DNA from: JALZBN01 sp035525375
GTDB lineage: Bacteria; Actinomycetota; Acidimicrobiia; Acidimicrobiales; AC-14
Assembly (NCBI GenBank): GCA_035525375.1
Contig: DATLEI010000080.1
Span: 61,294-125,293 of the forward strand
Reading direction: 5' to 3'
Length of the DNA stretch: 64,000 bases
Positions 39,098-47,764 of the stretch are shown here, piece by piece. Each line of letters opens with the position of its first letter. Position 1 is the first letter of the stretch. A model generated the notes under the pieces. That model was given only the letters and a program-made list of their open reading frames with translations, did no database searches and was not told the origin of the DNA. The position numbers were made by a program, and so were the translations under genes.

Positions 39098-40378
39098 TCA
39101 CCCCTTGGTGGTGAGTTGGGCCCCGGCCACGATCCGGTTGTCGCTGTCGGACTGGTTGTACGCGATCACGATGAACTTCGCGCCCCCCGCCGCGACCAGA
39201 CCCTCGTCGATTGCGGTCGGTTGCAGCACGTTGGTGACCACGACTTGGACCCGGCCGGTGGCCCGAATTCTCGCCTTGTTGCCCGACTTCACGTTGGTGG
39301 CGCCGACGTTCTCGAGGGTCAGCGAACCGGCCTGCGACGAGTCAATCCAGTACCCGTCGTCGTCGAGCTCGTTGCACACGAAGATGAGGTCACGTATGGC
39401 GATGAGTGCGCCTGCGGTTCCCGCCGCGGTGGAGAGGAACCGGCGCGCGCCCTCCGAGCGCAGGCCCTGGAAGGTGAAAACGGACGGCGACTCGATGTGG
39501 ACGTCGACCTCGTTGTCGGCCGGCTGACCCCCAAAGACCCAGGCGTTCGACCCACCGAACCACAGCCCCGTCTTGCAATGCGACGCCGCACTGCCGAACA
39601 TCGAATGGTCGATGTTGTTGCCCGAGACTCCGTTGCCGAACTTGAAGCCGTACTGCCAAGACTCGGCGTCGGAGCCCGCCTTGAACTGGCCGGTAACGAG
39701 GCAGCTGTAGAAGTTGGTGCCGTCCACCTGGAGGTGGTTTTCAGTGCCGATGGCGAAGCCGATGTCGAACTTCACCTCGCGAATGGAGATGTTGGAAAAC
39801 GTGCAACCAGTGGAACTGCGGGCCGCGGTGGCCTTATCCCAGTGGTAGAAGATGACCTTGTCGCTGGCCGCCTGGTGGCCACCGGCGTTGACGCCGAAGT
39901 TGCCGAACCAGCCTTCGGCACATCCGTTGATGTCGAGGAGGGCGGGCAGTGATTTCGACCCCGCGGGGATGAGGCTGGTGACCTGCACGCCCGCCCCGGT
40001 GAGGTAGAAGCCCTGCACGCTGGTGATCCTGAGTGGGGCGGTGACCCGGTACTGGCCCGGGGACAGGTACAGGCCCCGAACCGCGGCGCGGGCCGCTTTG
40101 GCCGGGTCGCCCGAACCGATGCACGCGTCGATGGCCTTCTGGATCGCCTCGGTATCGTCAACGGTGCCGTCGCCGACGGCCCCGAACTCTTTGACGTCGA
40201 CGAAGCCGACGAGCCCACCGGCAGCGTTGATCCCCGCCGGCAGTGGCGGGGGGGTGACCGGCAACGAGGTTGCCTGCTGGCGGGCGGAGTCGTTGGTGGT
40301 ACAACCGACCAGTGCGGCGGCGGACGCCGCGCCGGCCAAGGCGAGCGTGGCTCGCCGGCTGACGCCCGGACCGGTCAC
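39098..40378 (-). CDS. Tat-exported lipoprotein with pectate-lyase-type beta-helix
   Basis: About 426 residues. The N-terminus has SRRATLALAG, a twin-arginine-like motif, then a lipobox LVGC with Cys26 as lipid site. After a Pro-rich spacer, VDVKEFGAVGDGTVDDTEAIQKA is the hallmark of pectate-lyase-superfamily (GH28/Pectate_lyase_3) beta-helices, which fill the rest. Catalytic residues cannot be assigned confidently. GTG 40378 overlaps the upstream glycosyltransferase stop (GTGA). A role in cutting or editing the exported polysaccharide is inferred from the operon. Confidence 0.8.
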   Translation of the reverse strand: MTGPGVSRRATLALAGAASAAALVGCTTNDSARQQATSLPVTPPPLPAGINAAGGLVGFVDVKEFGAVGDGTVDDTEAIQKAIDACIGSGDPAKAARAAVRGLYLSPGQYRVTAPLRITSVQGFYLTGAGVQVTSLIPAGSKSLPALLDINGCAEGWFGNFGVNAGGHQAASDKVIFYHWDKATAARSSTGCTFSNISIREVKFDIGFAIGTENHLQVDGTNFYSCLVTGQFKAGSDAESWQYGFKFGNGVSGNNIDHSMFGSAASHCKTGLWFGGSNAWVFGGQPADNEVDVHIESPSVFTFQGLRSEGARRFLSTAAGTAGALIAIRDLIFVCNELDDDGYWIDSSQAGSLTLENVGATNVKSGNKARIRATGRVQVVVTNVLQPTAIDEGLVAAGGAKFIVIAYNQSDSDNRIVAGAQLTTKG

Positions 40379-41466
40379 AGGCGGAAGACGTCGGGGTTGG
40401 CGAGAAAGTTCTTGGCCGACAGGTGGCTGTCGACCCATGCTCGGCCCAATGCGGCCATCTCGTCCCGCAGCTCGTGGTTTGTCAGCAACAGCTCGACTCG
40501 CCGCCGGAACTCGTCGTCGTCGTCGACCGTGAACCCGCCCCCGGAGTCGGCCAGATAGCGATCGGGCCCTCCGCAGCGGTAGGCGACGACTGGTGTGCCG
40601 CAGGCGAGGGCCTCGAAGACGACGATTCCGTACCCCTCGTGCCTGGATGGGACCAGCAAGACCTCGGCCTGTTGATAGCGATCGGCAAGGTCGCCGACCC
40701 TACCCCACCAGCGCACGGCCGGGTCCCCCGAGCCTGCACTCGAGCCGGCCTCGTGGGAAACTACATCGACGCCTCGCTTTGAAACGGTCGTTGATGTCGC
40801 CGCCAGCTTCAGGACCCGCTCGAAGCCCTTTCTCGGGTCGTTCGCCCGGCCCACGAACAGAGCGCCACGCCGCGGCCGCATCCCTGGCACCAGGCGGTCG
40901 GTGTCGATCGGGATCGGCACGACCTCGACGACTCGCGCCGGAGCGCCGGCGTCCATGGCGCGATCGGCGGTGTGGGGGCTTTGCGCCAGCACCCTCGTCG
41001 CCCGGGCGAAGACCGAGGCCTCCAACCGCTCCAGCGGGCCGAGGGTCGCCCGGTACAACGCCCGGCGCGACGCCGAGGAGATCGACGCCACCGCCCGGCG
41101 CTCGTCGGAGATGGTGGTCGCGAACCAGGCCAGCGTCGGCGCGCCGGGGCGGACCATGGCGCCCTGGACCGCAACCGCGCCGATCACGTGCACCTCCTCG
41201 GCGGACGAGGTGGCTCGGCTGAGCAGGGCGCGCCCGGCCAGGTACTGCGGCACGTGAAGACGGGGCACGAGCCGGGGGACCTGGACTACAGCGGGGGTCC
41301 ACCCCAGCGCCCGGGGAACAAAGGGACCGGCCCGGAGGTCGTCGAGGTAGTACTCCGTGGACTCGCCTGGCCGGTGTTGGTCCATCCACCGGTGGTACCA
41401 ATCAGCGACCGTGCCGATGCCCCCGCCTTGCCTGGGGTCCTGGAGGATCGAGACGATCGAGGTCAT
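40375..41466 (-). CDS. GT4-family glycosyltransferase
   Basis: A 363-residue GT-B enzyme starting MTSIVSILQDPRQGGGIGTV, with a linker RGALFVGRANDPRKGFE in the acceptor/donor hinge and the donor-site segment VPSRHEGYGIVVFEALACG. It probably adds a sugar to the repeat unit. ATG 41466 overlaps the polymerase stop by 4 bp; the frame stays open far upstream (over 560 codons) through the polymerase gene, but that part is a shadow. Followed with 4-bp overlap by the Tat lipoprotein gene. Confidence 0.88.
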   Translation of the reverse strand: MTSIVSILQDPRQGGGIGTVADWYHRWMDQHRPGESTEYYLDDLRAGPFVPRALGWTPAVVQVPRLVPRLHVPQYLAGRALLSRATSSAEEVHVIGAVAVQGAMVRPGAPTLAWFATTISDERRAVASISSASRRALYRATLGPLERLEASVFARATRVLAQSPHTADRAMDAGAPARVVEVVPIPIDTDRLVPGMRPRRGALFVGRANDPRKGFERVLKLAATSTTVSKRGVDVVSHEAGSSAGSGDPAVRWWGRVGDLADRYQQAEVLLVPSRHEGYGIVVFEALACGTPVVAYRCGGPDRYLADSGGGFTVDDDDEFRRRVELLLTNHELRDEMAALGRAWVDSHLSAKNFLANPDVFRL

Positions 41467-42998
41467 CGCTTGGAGACGAACGACATCTTGGTGACCAGCA
41501 GGCTCAGGACCAGCGTCTGGACCAGGCTGGAGAGGATGCTGACTGCATCGAGCTCCATGTTGACGAACAGCACGAAGAAGGGGACGTAGATCAACAGCAG
41601 TCGTAGGTCCTTCCCGGGGTACAGCTCCGCCTGGACCAGGCGGCACGTCATCCCCAGCAACAACATTCCGACGATTACCCCCCAAATGCCGGCGTGGCGG
41701 TAGAGATCCCCTGGGAACGTGATCGCCGAGGCGCTGTAGATCGTCGACGGCGACTGGTAGTACTCCTGGTTGAAGCGGTACCCCGTCGCCAGCACCGGCT
41801 TCGAGGACCAGACCGCGCGTGGCACCAGACCGACCACGGGTGCAGTGAGGAACTCGCTTCCGCCCTTGTAGGGGATGACGCTGGGCGTGCGCTGGACGAT
41901 CACGGCCATGCCGTCGATGAGGCGGAGGCGGTTGGCCAACGTCTCGGGGGAGGAGGCCAGCAGTTCGGGCAGGTGCGATGGTCCGAGCGTGTCGGTGAGG
42001 AGACCGGGAAGCAGCTGGATCGCGGCCGCCGACGAGATGACCTGCGACTCTCTCCGTACCCGCTCCCGGTAGGCGTTGTTGATCGGCACGATAAGGAGGC
42101 CGGCCAGCAGGCCGACAAACACCATGCGCCGGGGCAACCTGCCCCTCGTGACGGAGTACACGAGCCCGACGCACAGGACCGTGAGCAGGAACTCGGATTT
42201 CATTCCGCTGATCAGCCCAAACGCAATCTCGGCCCCGAAGATGACGATCAGGGTGAAGCGGGCTTTGGTCGTTCTGTGGAGGGCGATGGCGTCGATGGCG
42301 GCGAGGATGAGTCCGAAGCGGGAGAACTGGCTGAGGATGGCGAAGAATTGGTTGGACGATGACGGCGATGTGACCGCCGCCACCGGGTCGGCCAGATAGG
42401 CGAACCGGCCGGTGAGGATCTGTATGAGCCGGGCGCTGCACCCGATGCCATAAAGGACGACGGCGAAGCTCGGTGTGCGCAAGGCCCACGGCCCGCGGGG
42501 CGCGGCCCACGACACCACCGCCCGCAGCAATTTGCGGCCGAACCGAGCCGGGGCCAGGAGGTAGCCGAAGGTCCAGCACGCGAGGGCACCGGTTGCGATC
42601 ATGATGGCGATGGGGATGTATTCGTGGCGGATGATCGAAACCGAACCGGTCTCCTGCGGGTCGATCCACAACAGCGAGTTCAGGCCGAAGGCGACGACGA
42701 AGTAGGAGATCCACCAAGGCCCGAGCCGCAGTGTGGCCAGGCCCAGCCCCCGTTCGTTGCGAGCGGTGAGGAGGAGGCAGGCCAGGCCCGTGAACACCAG
42801 TGATATGACCGCCAGGACGACGTTTCGCGAGGCTTGTTCGGCATCGCTGCGCGTCAGCAGGACGATCGTGAAGGGGGTGACCGCGACGAACAGCAGGATG
42901 ACGCTGAGGAACCGCCGGTTGGCGTACAGGGATCCGCCCGGCGCGGTGGCTGTGGCCTGGACCGGCGTCGGAGTCGGCGCGGGAAACGGGGCGGTCAC
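41463..42998 (-). CDS. O-antigen/polysaccharide polymerase-like membrane protein (Wzy-like)
   Basis: A 511-residue integral membrane protein with roughly ten to twelve hydrophobic segments, starting after a Pro/Thr-rich N-terminus (residues 1-25). A large soluble loop lies around residues 290-400 (QLLPGLLTDTLGPSHLPELL onward), typical of oligosaccharide repeat-unit polymerases. Sequence conservation of this family is weak, so the call rests on topology and on being flanked by a flippase and glycosyltransferases. GTG 42998 overlaps the upstream stop (GTGA). Confidence 0.75.
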   Translation of the reverse strand: MTAPFPAPTPTPVQATATAPGGSLYANRRFLSVILLFVAVTPFTIVLLTRSDAEQASRNVVLAVISLVFTGLACLLLTARNERGLGLATLRLGPWWISYFVVAFGLNSLLWIDPQETGSVSIIRHEYIPIAIMIATGALACWTFGYLLAPARFGRKLLRAVVSWAAPRGPWALRTPSFAVVLYGIGCSARLIQILTGRFAYLADPVAAVTSPSSSNQFFAILSQFSRFGLILAAIDAIALHRTTKARFTLIVIFGAEIAFGLISGMKSEFLLTVLCVGLVYSVTRGRLPRRMVFVGLLAGLLIVPINNAYRERVRRESQVISSAAAIQLLPGLLTDTLGPSHLPELLASSPETLANRLRLIDGMAVIVQRTPSVIPYKGGSEFLTAPVVGLVPRAVWSSKPVLATGYRFNQEYYQSPSTIYSASAITFPGDLYRHAGIWGVIVGMLLLGMTCRLVQAELYPGKDLRLLLIYVPFFVLFVNMELDAVSILSSLVQTLVLSLLVTKMSFVSKR

Positions 42999-44008
42999 GA
43001 CGACAGCACCTCGAACACGCGCCGCAGACGGTGCTGGTAGGTGTGCTCCGCGTGGGCCCGAACGCTGGCCGCGTCCCCAATCGTGCGGCTCTCGTCGGGG
43101 CTGTCGATGAGCCATCGAGCCCGATCGACCAGCTCGTCGAAATCCGCGAAGGAAACGACCTCATCGTTCAGGGCAAACAGCTTGCCCAGCTCCGGTCGCT
43201 GCTCGGCGAGCACGGCCGCGCCACAGCCGGCGGCCTCGAAGAGCCGGCAGTTGACGCCCTCGATCTCGCTGGGGCTGAGGGGGTTGAGGACGGCCGCGGC
43301 GGTGCGGAACACGGCCGCCTTCTCGGCGCGCACGACGTACCGGCCGGAATGGCACGCGGCGACGGGAGAGGACCTCAACCACCGCGACAGCGGTGGCCCG
43401 TACACGCGCAGCGGTATGCGCGCCGAGAGCAGCCGGGCGAGCAGGCGCGCCCGGTACGGGTACACGTTGCCGGCCATCACCACCACCCGGTCGAACTCCC
43501 TCGGATCGGACTCGGCCATCCGGGCCAGCTCGGCGTCGGCCGGGGGCTTGTGCCACGCGGGGTTGCACGCTTCGGGCAGGTAGTGGGTCGGCGCCCCCAG
43601 AATCCGTCGGCCGCGTTCCACCAGCACCGGCTCTTTGAAGAACAACGCGTCGTAGGGTGCGATGAACATGAGCTGGCGCTCAAGGTTGGACACCGCATCG
43701 GGGAACCAGAGCGCGACCTTGGCGCCCGACTCTCGCAGACTGTCCACCGTGTTCGGTAGCAGCGACACGACGGTCAAGACCGTCTCGGCCCGGTACTCGA
43801 GCGCCTGGCGGACGAGGCGCCGCTCCAACCGGGTGTCGACCGTCGGCAGGGCGCGCGCCAGATGCATTCCGCGTGCCAGGACGCGGTTCTTCTCGAACGT
43901 GTGGGCGGTTTCGATGGCCAACGGCTCGTGGCCCATCTGGGCCAACGCGTCGACCAGGTTCTCGGCAAAGGAGTCGGGGTACTGGGGCCCTATGACGGTG
44001 ACTCTCAC
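42995..44008 (-). CDS. CgeB-like glycosyltransferase
   Basis: A 337-residue protein beginning with VRVTVIGPQYPDSF. The middle includes WFPDAVSNLERQ, FFKEP, YLPEACNP and VVMAGNVYPYRARLL, and the C-terminus SEIEGVNCRLFEAAGCGA, the pattern of CgeB/glycosyltransferase family 1 proteins found in capsule and spore-coat loci. GTG 44008 overlaps the flippase stop by 4 bp; the long open frame upstream is a shadow over the flippase. Donor unknown. Confidence 0.82.
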   Translation of the reverse strand: MRVTVIGPQYPDSFAENLVDALAQMGHEPLAIETAHTFEKNRVLARGMHLARALPTVDTRLERRLVRQALEYRAETVLTVVSLLPNTVDSLRESGAKVALWFPDAVSNLERQLMFIAPYDALFFKEPVLVERGRRILGAPTHYLPEACNPAWHKPPADAELARMAESDPREFDRVVVMAGNVYPYRARLLARLLSARIPLRVYGPPLSRWLRSSPVAACHSGRYVVRAEKAAVFRTAAAVLNPLSPSEIEGVNCRLFEAAGCGAAVLAEQRPELGKLFALNDEVVSFADFDELVDRARWLIDSPDESRTIGDAASVRAHAEHTYQHRLRRVFEVLSS

Positions 44009-45273
44009 CTTAGGGGGCGGGTGTTCCTCAACGCCCAGATCAGCACAAGAGTGACGCTGATATAGGCCACGGTCGAGGCCGCCGCGGCCCCGTTTATCCC
44101 GTAGCGCGGTATGAGGAGGATTAGCCCGGCCACGGTGACAGCGGCGCCGACTCCTTCGGCGACGGCGACGACGAGAGGCCGGCCCCGACCCTTCAACACG
44201 TCGCCGATCACCTGGTTGTTGACGAAGGCGATGGTGCCGGGAATCAGGAGCCGGAACGGGACGATGGCGTCGTCGTAGCCGTGGCCGAAGAGGAGGGGCA
44301 GCAGCCGCGGCGCGAGGAAACCGAGCGGCACGAGCACCGCACACGCGGTCAGCGTGCACCCGATGATCGCCGAGCGCTGCACCCGCGTGGCCTCCTCCTC
44401 CGAGGTCGATGCGGCGATGCGGGGAAAGGCGATCGAGCCGAAGGCGAGCGAGACCGGCGCGGCCAGAAAGCTCAGTGAAACCGCGACGGCGTAGTTGCCG
44501 AGCGCGGTCGATGTCACCGCAATCGATAGGACAAGCTGGTCGAGGCGGGCGTTGACGAGGTAGGGCGCGCTCGACGCGATCGACCGTACGCCGTAGGAGA
44601 ACAGCGGCCGGAACAGCTCGCTTTCGGGTCGGACGGCGCGCCCGATGGTTAGCCGGCTGTAGAGCCCGGCGACGACGGCCTGGGTCAACAGCGACAGGAC
44701 AAAGGCGACGACGGCGCTCTGAAACGAGAGCCGGTCGGCTGCGAGCAGCAGGGCGACGGCCACGAAGTACACGACCGACTGCGATAAGCGGGCCATGTTC
44801 CATCGAAAGGGGGTGGTCGCCTGCAGCGCTGAGGTCCAGCCGGTCGAGGCGAAGACGATCGGTGTCAGCAGGAAGACGATCCGGAATGCATCCTCGACGC
44901 TCGGTGAGCTGCTGATGAAGGGCGCCAGGGCGAAGCCGCCGGCCGCAACGAGGACGCCGAGCACGACCAGGCCCAAGGTCGCGGTCGAGAGAAACTGGCG
45001 GGACTTCGGCGGCCGCCGCGCGAGCCAGTAGGTGATGGCCTGCGGGAGCCCGATGGTCGCCATCGTGCCGACGACGGTTGGCCAGACGACGATAATGGCG
45101 AGGTCGCCGCGCTGTGCCGGTCCGAGACCGCGCGCCAGGAGGATGCCTCCGACGCTGCCGAGCAGCGCCATGGCCACGTTGCTGCCCGCGGTGCCGGCGA
45201 CCAGGTTGAGGAACGACTGTCTCCGTATCGGGGGTCCGGGAAGCTCGGTCTCGGGCGTAGCCTGCTGGGTCAT
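44005..45273 (-). CDS. Polysaccharide flippase (Wzx/MATE-like)
   Basis: A 422-residue membrane protein with about twelve to fourteen hydrophobic segments. The start FLNLVAGTAGSNVAMALLG, then ARGLGPAQRGDLA, is the signature beginning of polysaccharide biosynthesis flippases that move lipid-linked repeat units across the membrane. ATG 45273 overlaps the methyltransferase stop (ATGA). It is central to assigning the locus to a Wzx/Wzy-dependent pathway. Confidence 0.9.
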   Translation of the reverse strand: MTQQATPETELPGPPIRRQSFLNLVAGTAGSNVAMALLGSVGGILLARGLGPAQRGDLAIIVVWPTVVGTMATIGLPQAITYWLARRPPKSRQFLSTATLGLVVLGVLVAAGGFALAPFISSSPSVEDAFRIVFLLTPIVFASTGWTSALQATTPFRWNMARLSQSVVYFVAVALLLAADRLSFQSAVVAFVLSLLTQAVVAGLYSRLTIGRAVRPESELFRPLFSYGVRSIASSAPYLVNARLDQLVLSIAVTSTALGNYAVAVSLSFLAAPVSLAFGSIAFPRIAASTSEEEATRVQRSAIIGCTLTACAVLVPLGFLAPRLLPLLFGHGYDDAIVPFRLLIPGTIAFVNNQVIGDVLKGRGRPLVVAVAEGVGAAVTVAGLILLIPRYGINGAAAASTVAYISVTLVLIWALRNTRPLR

Positions 45274-45854
45274 CGGGCTCGGGCGACGCATAGCCAGTTG
45301 GTGCCGAACCAGTGGCCGAGCCCCGGGACCTTGAGAATGGTCTTGAGGTGTGGCTCGAGGCCGAGCCGGCCCGCCCCCGGCAGTCCGCCCATTCGCGTCT
45401 GCTCCACGACCGACCACGACGTCGCTTCCAGGGCACCGCGGATAGCGCGGCCGGTGAAGCCTCGGCGATGGGTCACGTCATCCCACACGGCGCGGGGGAT
45501 GGCTCGGGGGACGGTCGCCAAGAGGACGCCGCCAGGGCGGACGCTGCGCCTGAGCTCGCTAAGGGCGAGCATGACATCGTCGACGTGCTCTATAACGTCC
45601 TTGGCCAAGATGGCGTCGAACGCACCGCTGCGGGTCGGCAGGGCGAGGGCGTCGGCGACGAAGAACGTGGGGTCGTCCCGTTGGAAGGCGTCCCGGTCGC
45701 AGCTGACCACGGTCTGGCCGGGGTGGGCGGTCTGGCCGGTGGTCGCGCCGCTTCCGACGTTGAGAATGAGGCCCGGAGGCAAGTAGCCGAACAGGACCGA
45801 CATGATTGCCAGTGGAGTCCCGCCGGCACGACATGTGGGTTCCTCGGTCTTCAT
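45270..45854 (-). CDS. Class I SAM methyltransferase (Methyltransf_11-like)
   Basis: A 194-residue enzyme with NVGSGATTG as SAM loop, VVSCDRD, then ADALALPTRSGAFDAILAKD and the HVDD segment, typical of UbiE/Methyltransf_11 proteins. It likely methylates a sugar or a lipid-linked intermediate. ATG 45854 is chosen; an upstream extension of 100 codons overlaps the divergent gene. It is first in the six-gene minus-strand operon. A TACAGT box lies 14 bases upstream on the minus strand and could be its -10. Confidence 0.82.
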   Translation of the reverse strand: MKTEEPTCRAGGTPLAIMSVLFGYLPPGLILNVGSGATTGQTAHPGQTVVSCDRDAFQRDDPTFFVADALALPTRSGAFDAILAKDVIEHVDDVMLALSELRRSVRPGGVLLATVPRAIPRAVWDDVTHRRGFTGRAIRGALEATSWSVVEQTRMGGLPGAGRLGLEPHLKTILKVPGLGHWFGTNWLCVARAR

Positions 45855-45911
45855 CGGCTGACCCCGCGACTGTATCGGACCGGTCCCGTCGTCGGACCCA
45901 CCGGTGCCCGG

Positions 45912-45917
45912 TACGAT
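45912..45917 (+). promoter_or_regulatory. Probable -10 box (TACGAT)
   Basis: TACGAT lies 34 bases before ATG 45952 and would start a short leader carrying GGGTGAG as ribosome site. It faces the minus-strand operon, so 45855-45951 is a divergent promoter. Confidence 0.4.
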
Positions 45918-45951
45918 CCCTGACTCTTGGGGCATCAGGGTGAGTGACCAT

Positions 45952-46782
45952 ATGGCGGAAGCCGTCCCGGTAACGGCAATCGTGCTGACGCGCGATGAGG
46001 AGCGGAACCTTCCTGCCTGCCTCGACTCGCTCCGTCGCGCCTCGCAGGTGGTCGTCGTCGATTCCGGTAGCACCGACGGCACGATCGAGCTGGCCCGCTC
46101 CCGAGGCTGCACCGTCGTGGAGCGACCTTGGCCCGGATACGCGGCGCAACGCAACTGGGCCATGGGTCACGAGGCGGTCGAGCGCGAGTGGGTGCTGTTC
46201 GTCGACGCCGATGAGCGAGTTCCCGACGACGCCTGGGAGGAGCTACGCCGTTTCCTCGTCGCACCGGGCGCCAACGCCGGCAGCTTTCGCCGCTCGGTCG
46301 TCTTCCTCGGCCGCCAGCTGCGCCACGGTGGCTTCGGGACGGCGCGTGTGACCCGGCTCCTCCGCCGGGGCAAGGCGCGCTATGCCGAGCGGCTCGTCCA
46401 CGAGCACCCGGTCGTGGAGGGCGGAGTCCACCGCTTCGACACGCCGCTACTGCACGACGACCGCCGTCCCTTCGAAGTCTGGCTGGCGCGGCACAACGAG
46501 TACTCCACCCTAGAGGCTCGGGAGCGTGCCGGTGCCGGCGCGCCGCCGCCGTCGGGAAGAGTCTCTCTCGGCGTCGGCGTCAAGTCGGCGATCCGCCGTC
46601 GGATCTGGCCCATGCTGCCGGCGCGACCGTTGCTGTACTTCGTGTACGTCTACGTTTTGCGGCGCGGTTTTCTCGACGGACGGGCCGGTCTGCGGATTGC
46701 CTCGCTCTACGGCTTCCAGGAGCTGTGTGTGCAGATCAAGGCCGAGGCTTTGGCCGCCGCCCCCCCGTCCGCCCATCCGTAA
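45952..46782 (+). CDS. GT2-family glycosyltransferase (WaaE/KdtX-like)
   Basis: A 276-residue GT-A enzyme. The start VTAIVLTRDEERNL, VDSGSTDGT and the metal motif VLFVDADERV are diagnostic of the WaaE/lipopolysaccharide core beta-glycosyltransferase group. The C-terminus holds one membrane-associated segment (LLYFVYVYVLRRG). ATG 45952 has GGGTGAG upstream; GTG 45940 is an alternative start. It is followed after 4 bp by a Gfo/Idh gene and then an epimerase, a three-gene plus-strand unit. Confidence 0.87.
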   Translation: MAEAVPVTAIVLTRDEERNLPACLDSLRRASQVVVVDSGSTDGTIELARSRGCTVVERPWPGYAAQRNWAMGHEAVEREWVLFVDADERVPDDAWEELRRFLVAPGANAGSFRRSVVFLGRQLRHGGFGTARVTRLLRRGKARYAERLVHEHPVVEGGVHRFDTPLLHDDRRPFEVWLARHNEYSTLEARERAGAGAPPPSGRVSLGVGVKSAIRRRIWPMLPARPLLYFVYVYVLRRGFLDGRAGLRIASLYGFQELCVQIKAEALAAAPPSAHP

Positions 46783-46786
46783 AAGA

Positions 46787-47764
46787 ATGCCCACCACCGT
46801 TGGCATCATCGGCGCGGGCCAGGTGGTGGCCCAGACCCACCTTCCCGTACTGCTGGCGATGCCCGGAGCCCGGGTGCAATGGATCGTCGATCGAGACCAC
46901 CGCCGGGCGGCGGCCCTCGGCCGCGGGCTCGACGTGTCGGTGCCCAAGCTCCCAGAGGATCCCGGCCGGCTGCCCGACGTCGACGTTGTGCTGTTGGCCG
47001 TCCCTTACGGTGCGCGCGCCGAGTTCTACCCGGTCCTCGCCAGGCGGGGCTGTGCGGTGTACGTCGAGAAGCCGTTTGCCCGTTCATTGGCTGAGCACGA
47101 TGCCTGGTGCGCGCTGTTCGCGCCGGGCCGGCTCGGATGTGGGTTCTTCCTGCGATCTCTCGTGTCGACCGTCCTGCTGAGGGAGATCGTCCGTTCGAAG
47201 GTCTTCGGATCCCTGCGGTCCGCACGGGTCGAGTTCGGCCGTCCCGGCACAAGGGGGGGCACCTACCAGAGCGACCTCGAGCTGGCCGGGGGCGGCATGC
47301 TCTTCGATGTGGCCGTACACGCGCTGGACCTGGCCCTGCACGTGTGCGGGTCGTCCGCGGTCAAGGTCTCCGAGGTGCAGATGATCAAAGAGGAAGGTTT
47401 CGACGTCCACACTGAGGCGGTGGCCGACGTCACCCGGGGCCCGAGCGATCCCGAGGTGCGCCTCGAAATCCTCGTGTCCGCGCTGCGGTTCACCGAGATG
47501 GTCAACGTCTACCGTTTCGAGACCGCCGACGTCGGCCACGCCCTCTGGGGCGACCGGGGCCTGCGGGTCACGCCGAGAGCCTCGGGGGTTCAGGGTTTCA
47601 CGATCGCCAGCGGCCGAGCCGGGCCCACCACGTCGGTGCAGGCGTTGCACGCGCACTGGTCGGCCTTCCTCGGGGGGCTCGACCAGGGCAAGTGCAATCA
47701 CGCGAGCGCCGCCGACGGTCGGGACACCAGCGCGCTGATCGAGCAGCTGTACGCACGGTCATGA
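46787..47764 (+). CDS. Gfo/Idh/MocA-family oxidoreductase
   Basis: A 325-residue NAD(P)-dependent sugar oxidoreductase. The Rossmann start TVGIIGAGQVVAQTHL, the hallmark VEKPFARS (EKP) near residue 90 and GGGMLFDVAVHALDLALHV, with the active-site Asp/His, are all present. It probably modifies a nucleotide sugar for the glycan. ATG 46787 is preceded by AAAAGA and begins 4 bp after the GT2 stop; the open frame upstream is a shadow. The stop overlaps the epimerase ATG by 4 bp. Confidence 0.9.
   Translation: MPTTVGIIGAGQVVAQTHLPVLLAMPGARVQWIVDRDHRRAAALGRGLDVSVPKLPEDPGRLPDVDVVLLAVPYGARAEFYPVLARRGCAVYVEKPFARSLAEHDAWCALFAPGRLGCGFFLRSLVSTVLLREIVRSKVFGSLRSARVEFGRPGTRGGTYQSDLELAGGGMLFDVAVHALDLALHVCGSSAVKVSEVQMIKEEGFDVHTEAVADVTRGPSDPEVRLEILVSALRFTEMVNVYRFETADVGHALWGDRGLRVTPRASGVQGFTIASGRAGPTTSVQALHAHWSAFLGGLDQGKCNHASAADGRDTSALIEQLYARS

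Noticed and set aside
41467..43164. Upstream extension of the GT4 gene at 40375 (frame open to 929 codons)
   Set aside because: The extension is a shadow of the polymerase gene; homology begins at ATG 41466, which overlaps the polymerase stop.
44009..45436. Upstream extension of the CgeB-like gene (frame open to 813 codons)
   Set aside because: The extra part lies over the flippase gene and is Arg/Pro-rich nonsense; GTG 44008 is the family start.
46167..46431. Short minus-strand frames opposite the GT2 gene
   Set aside because: They have no start context or homology and overlap a well-supported gene.
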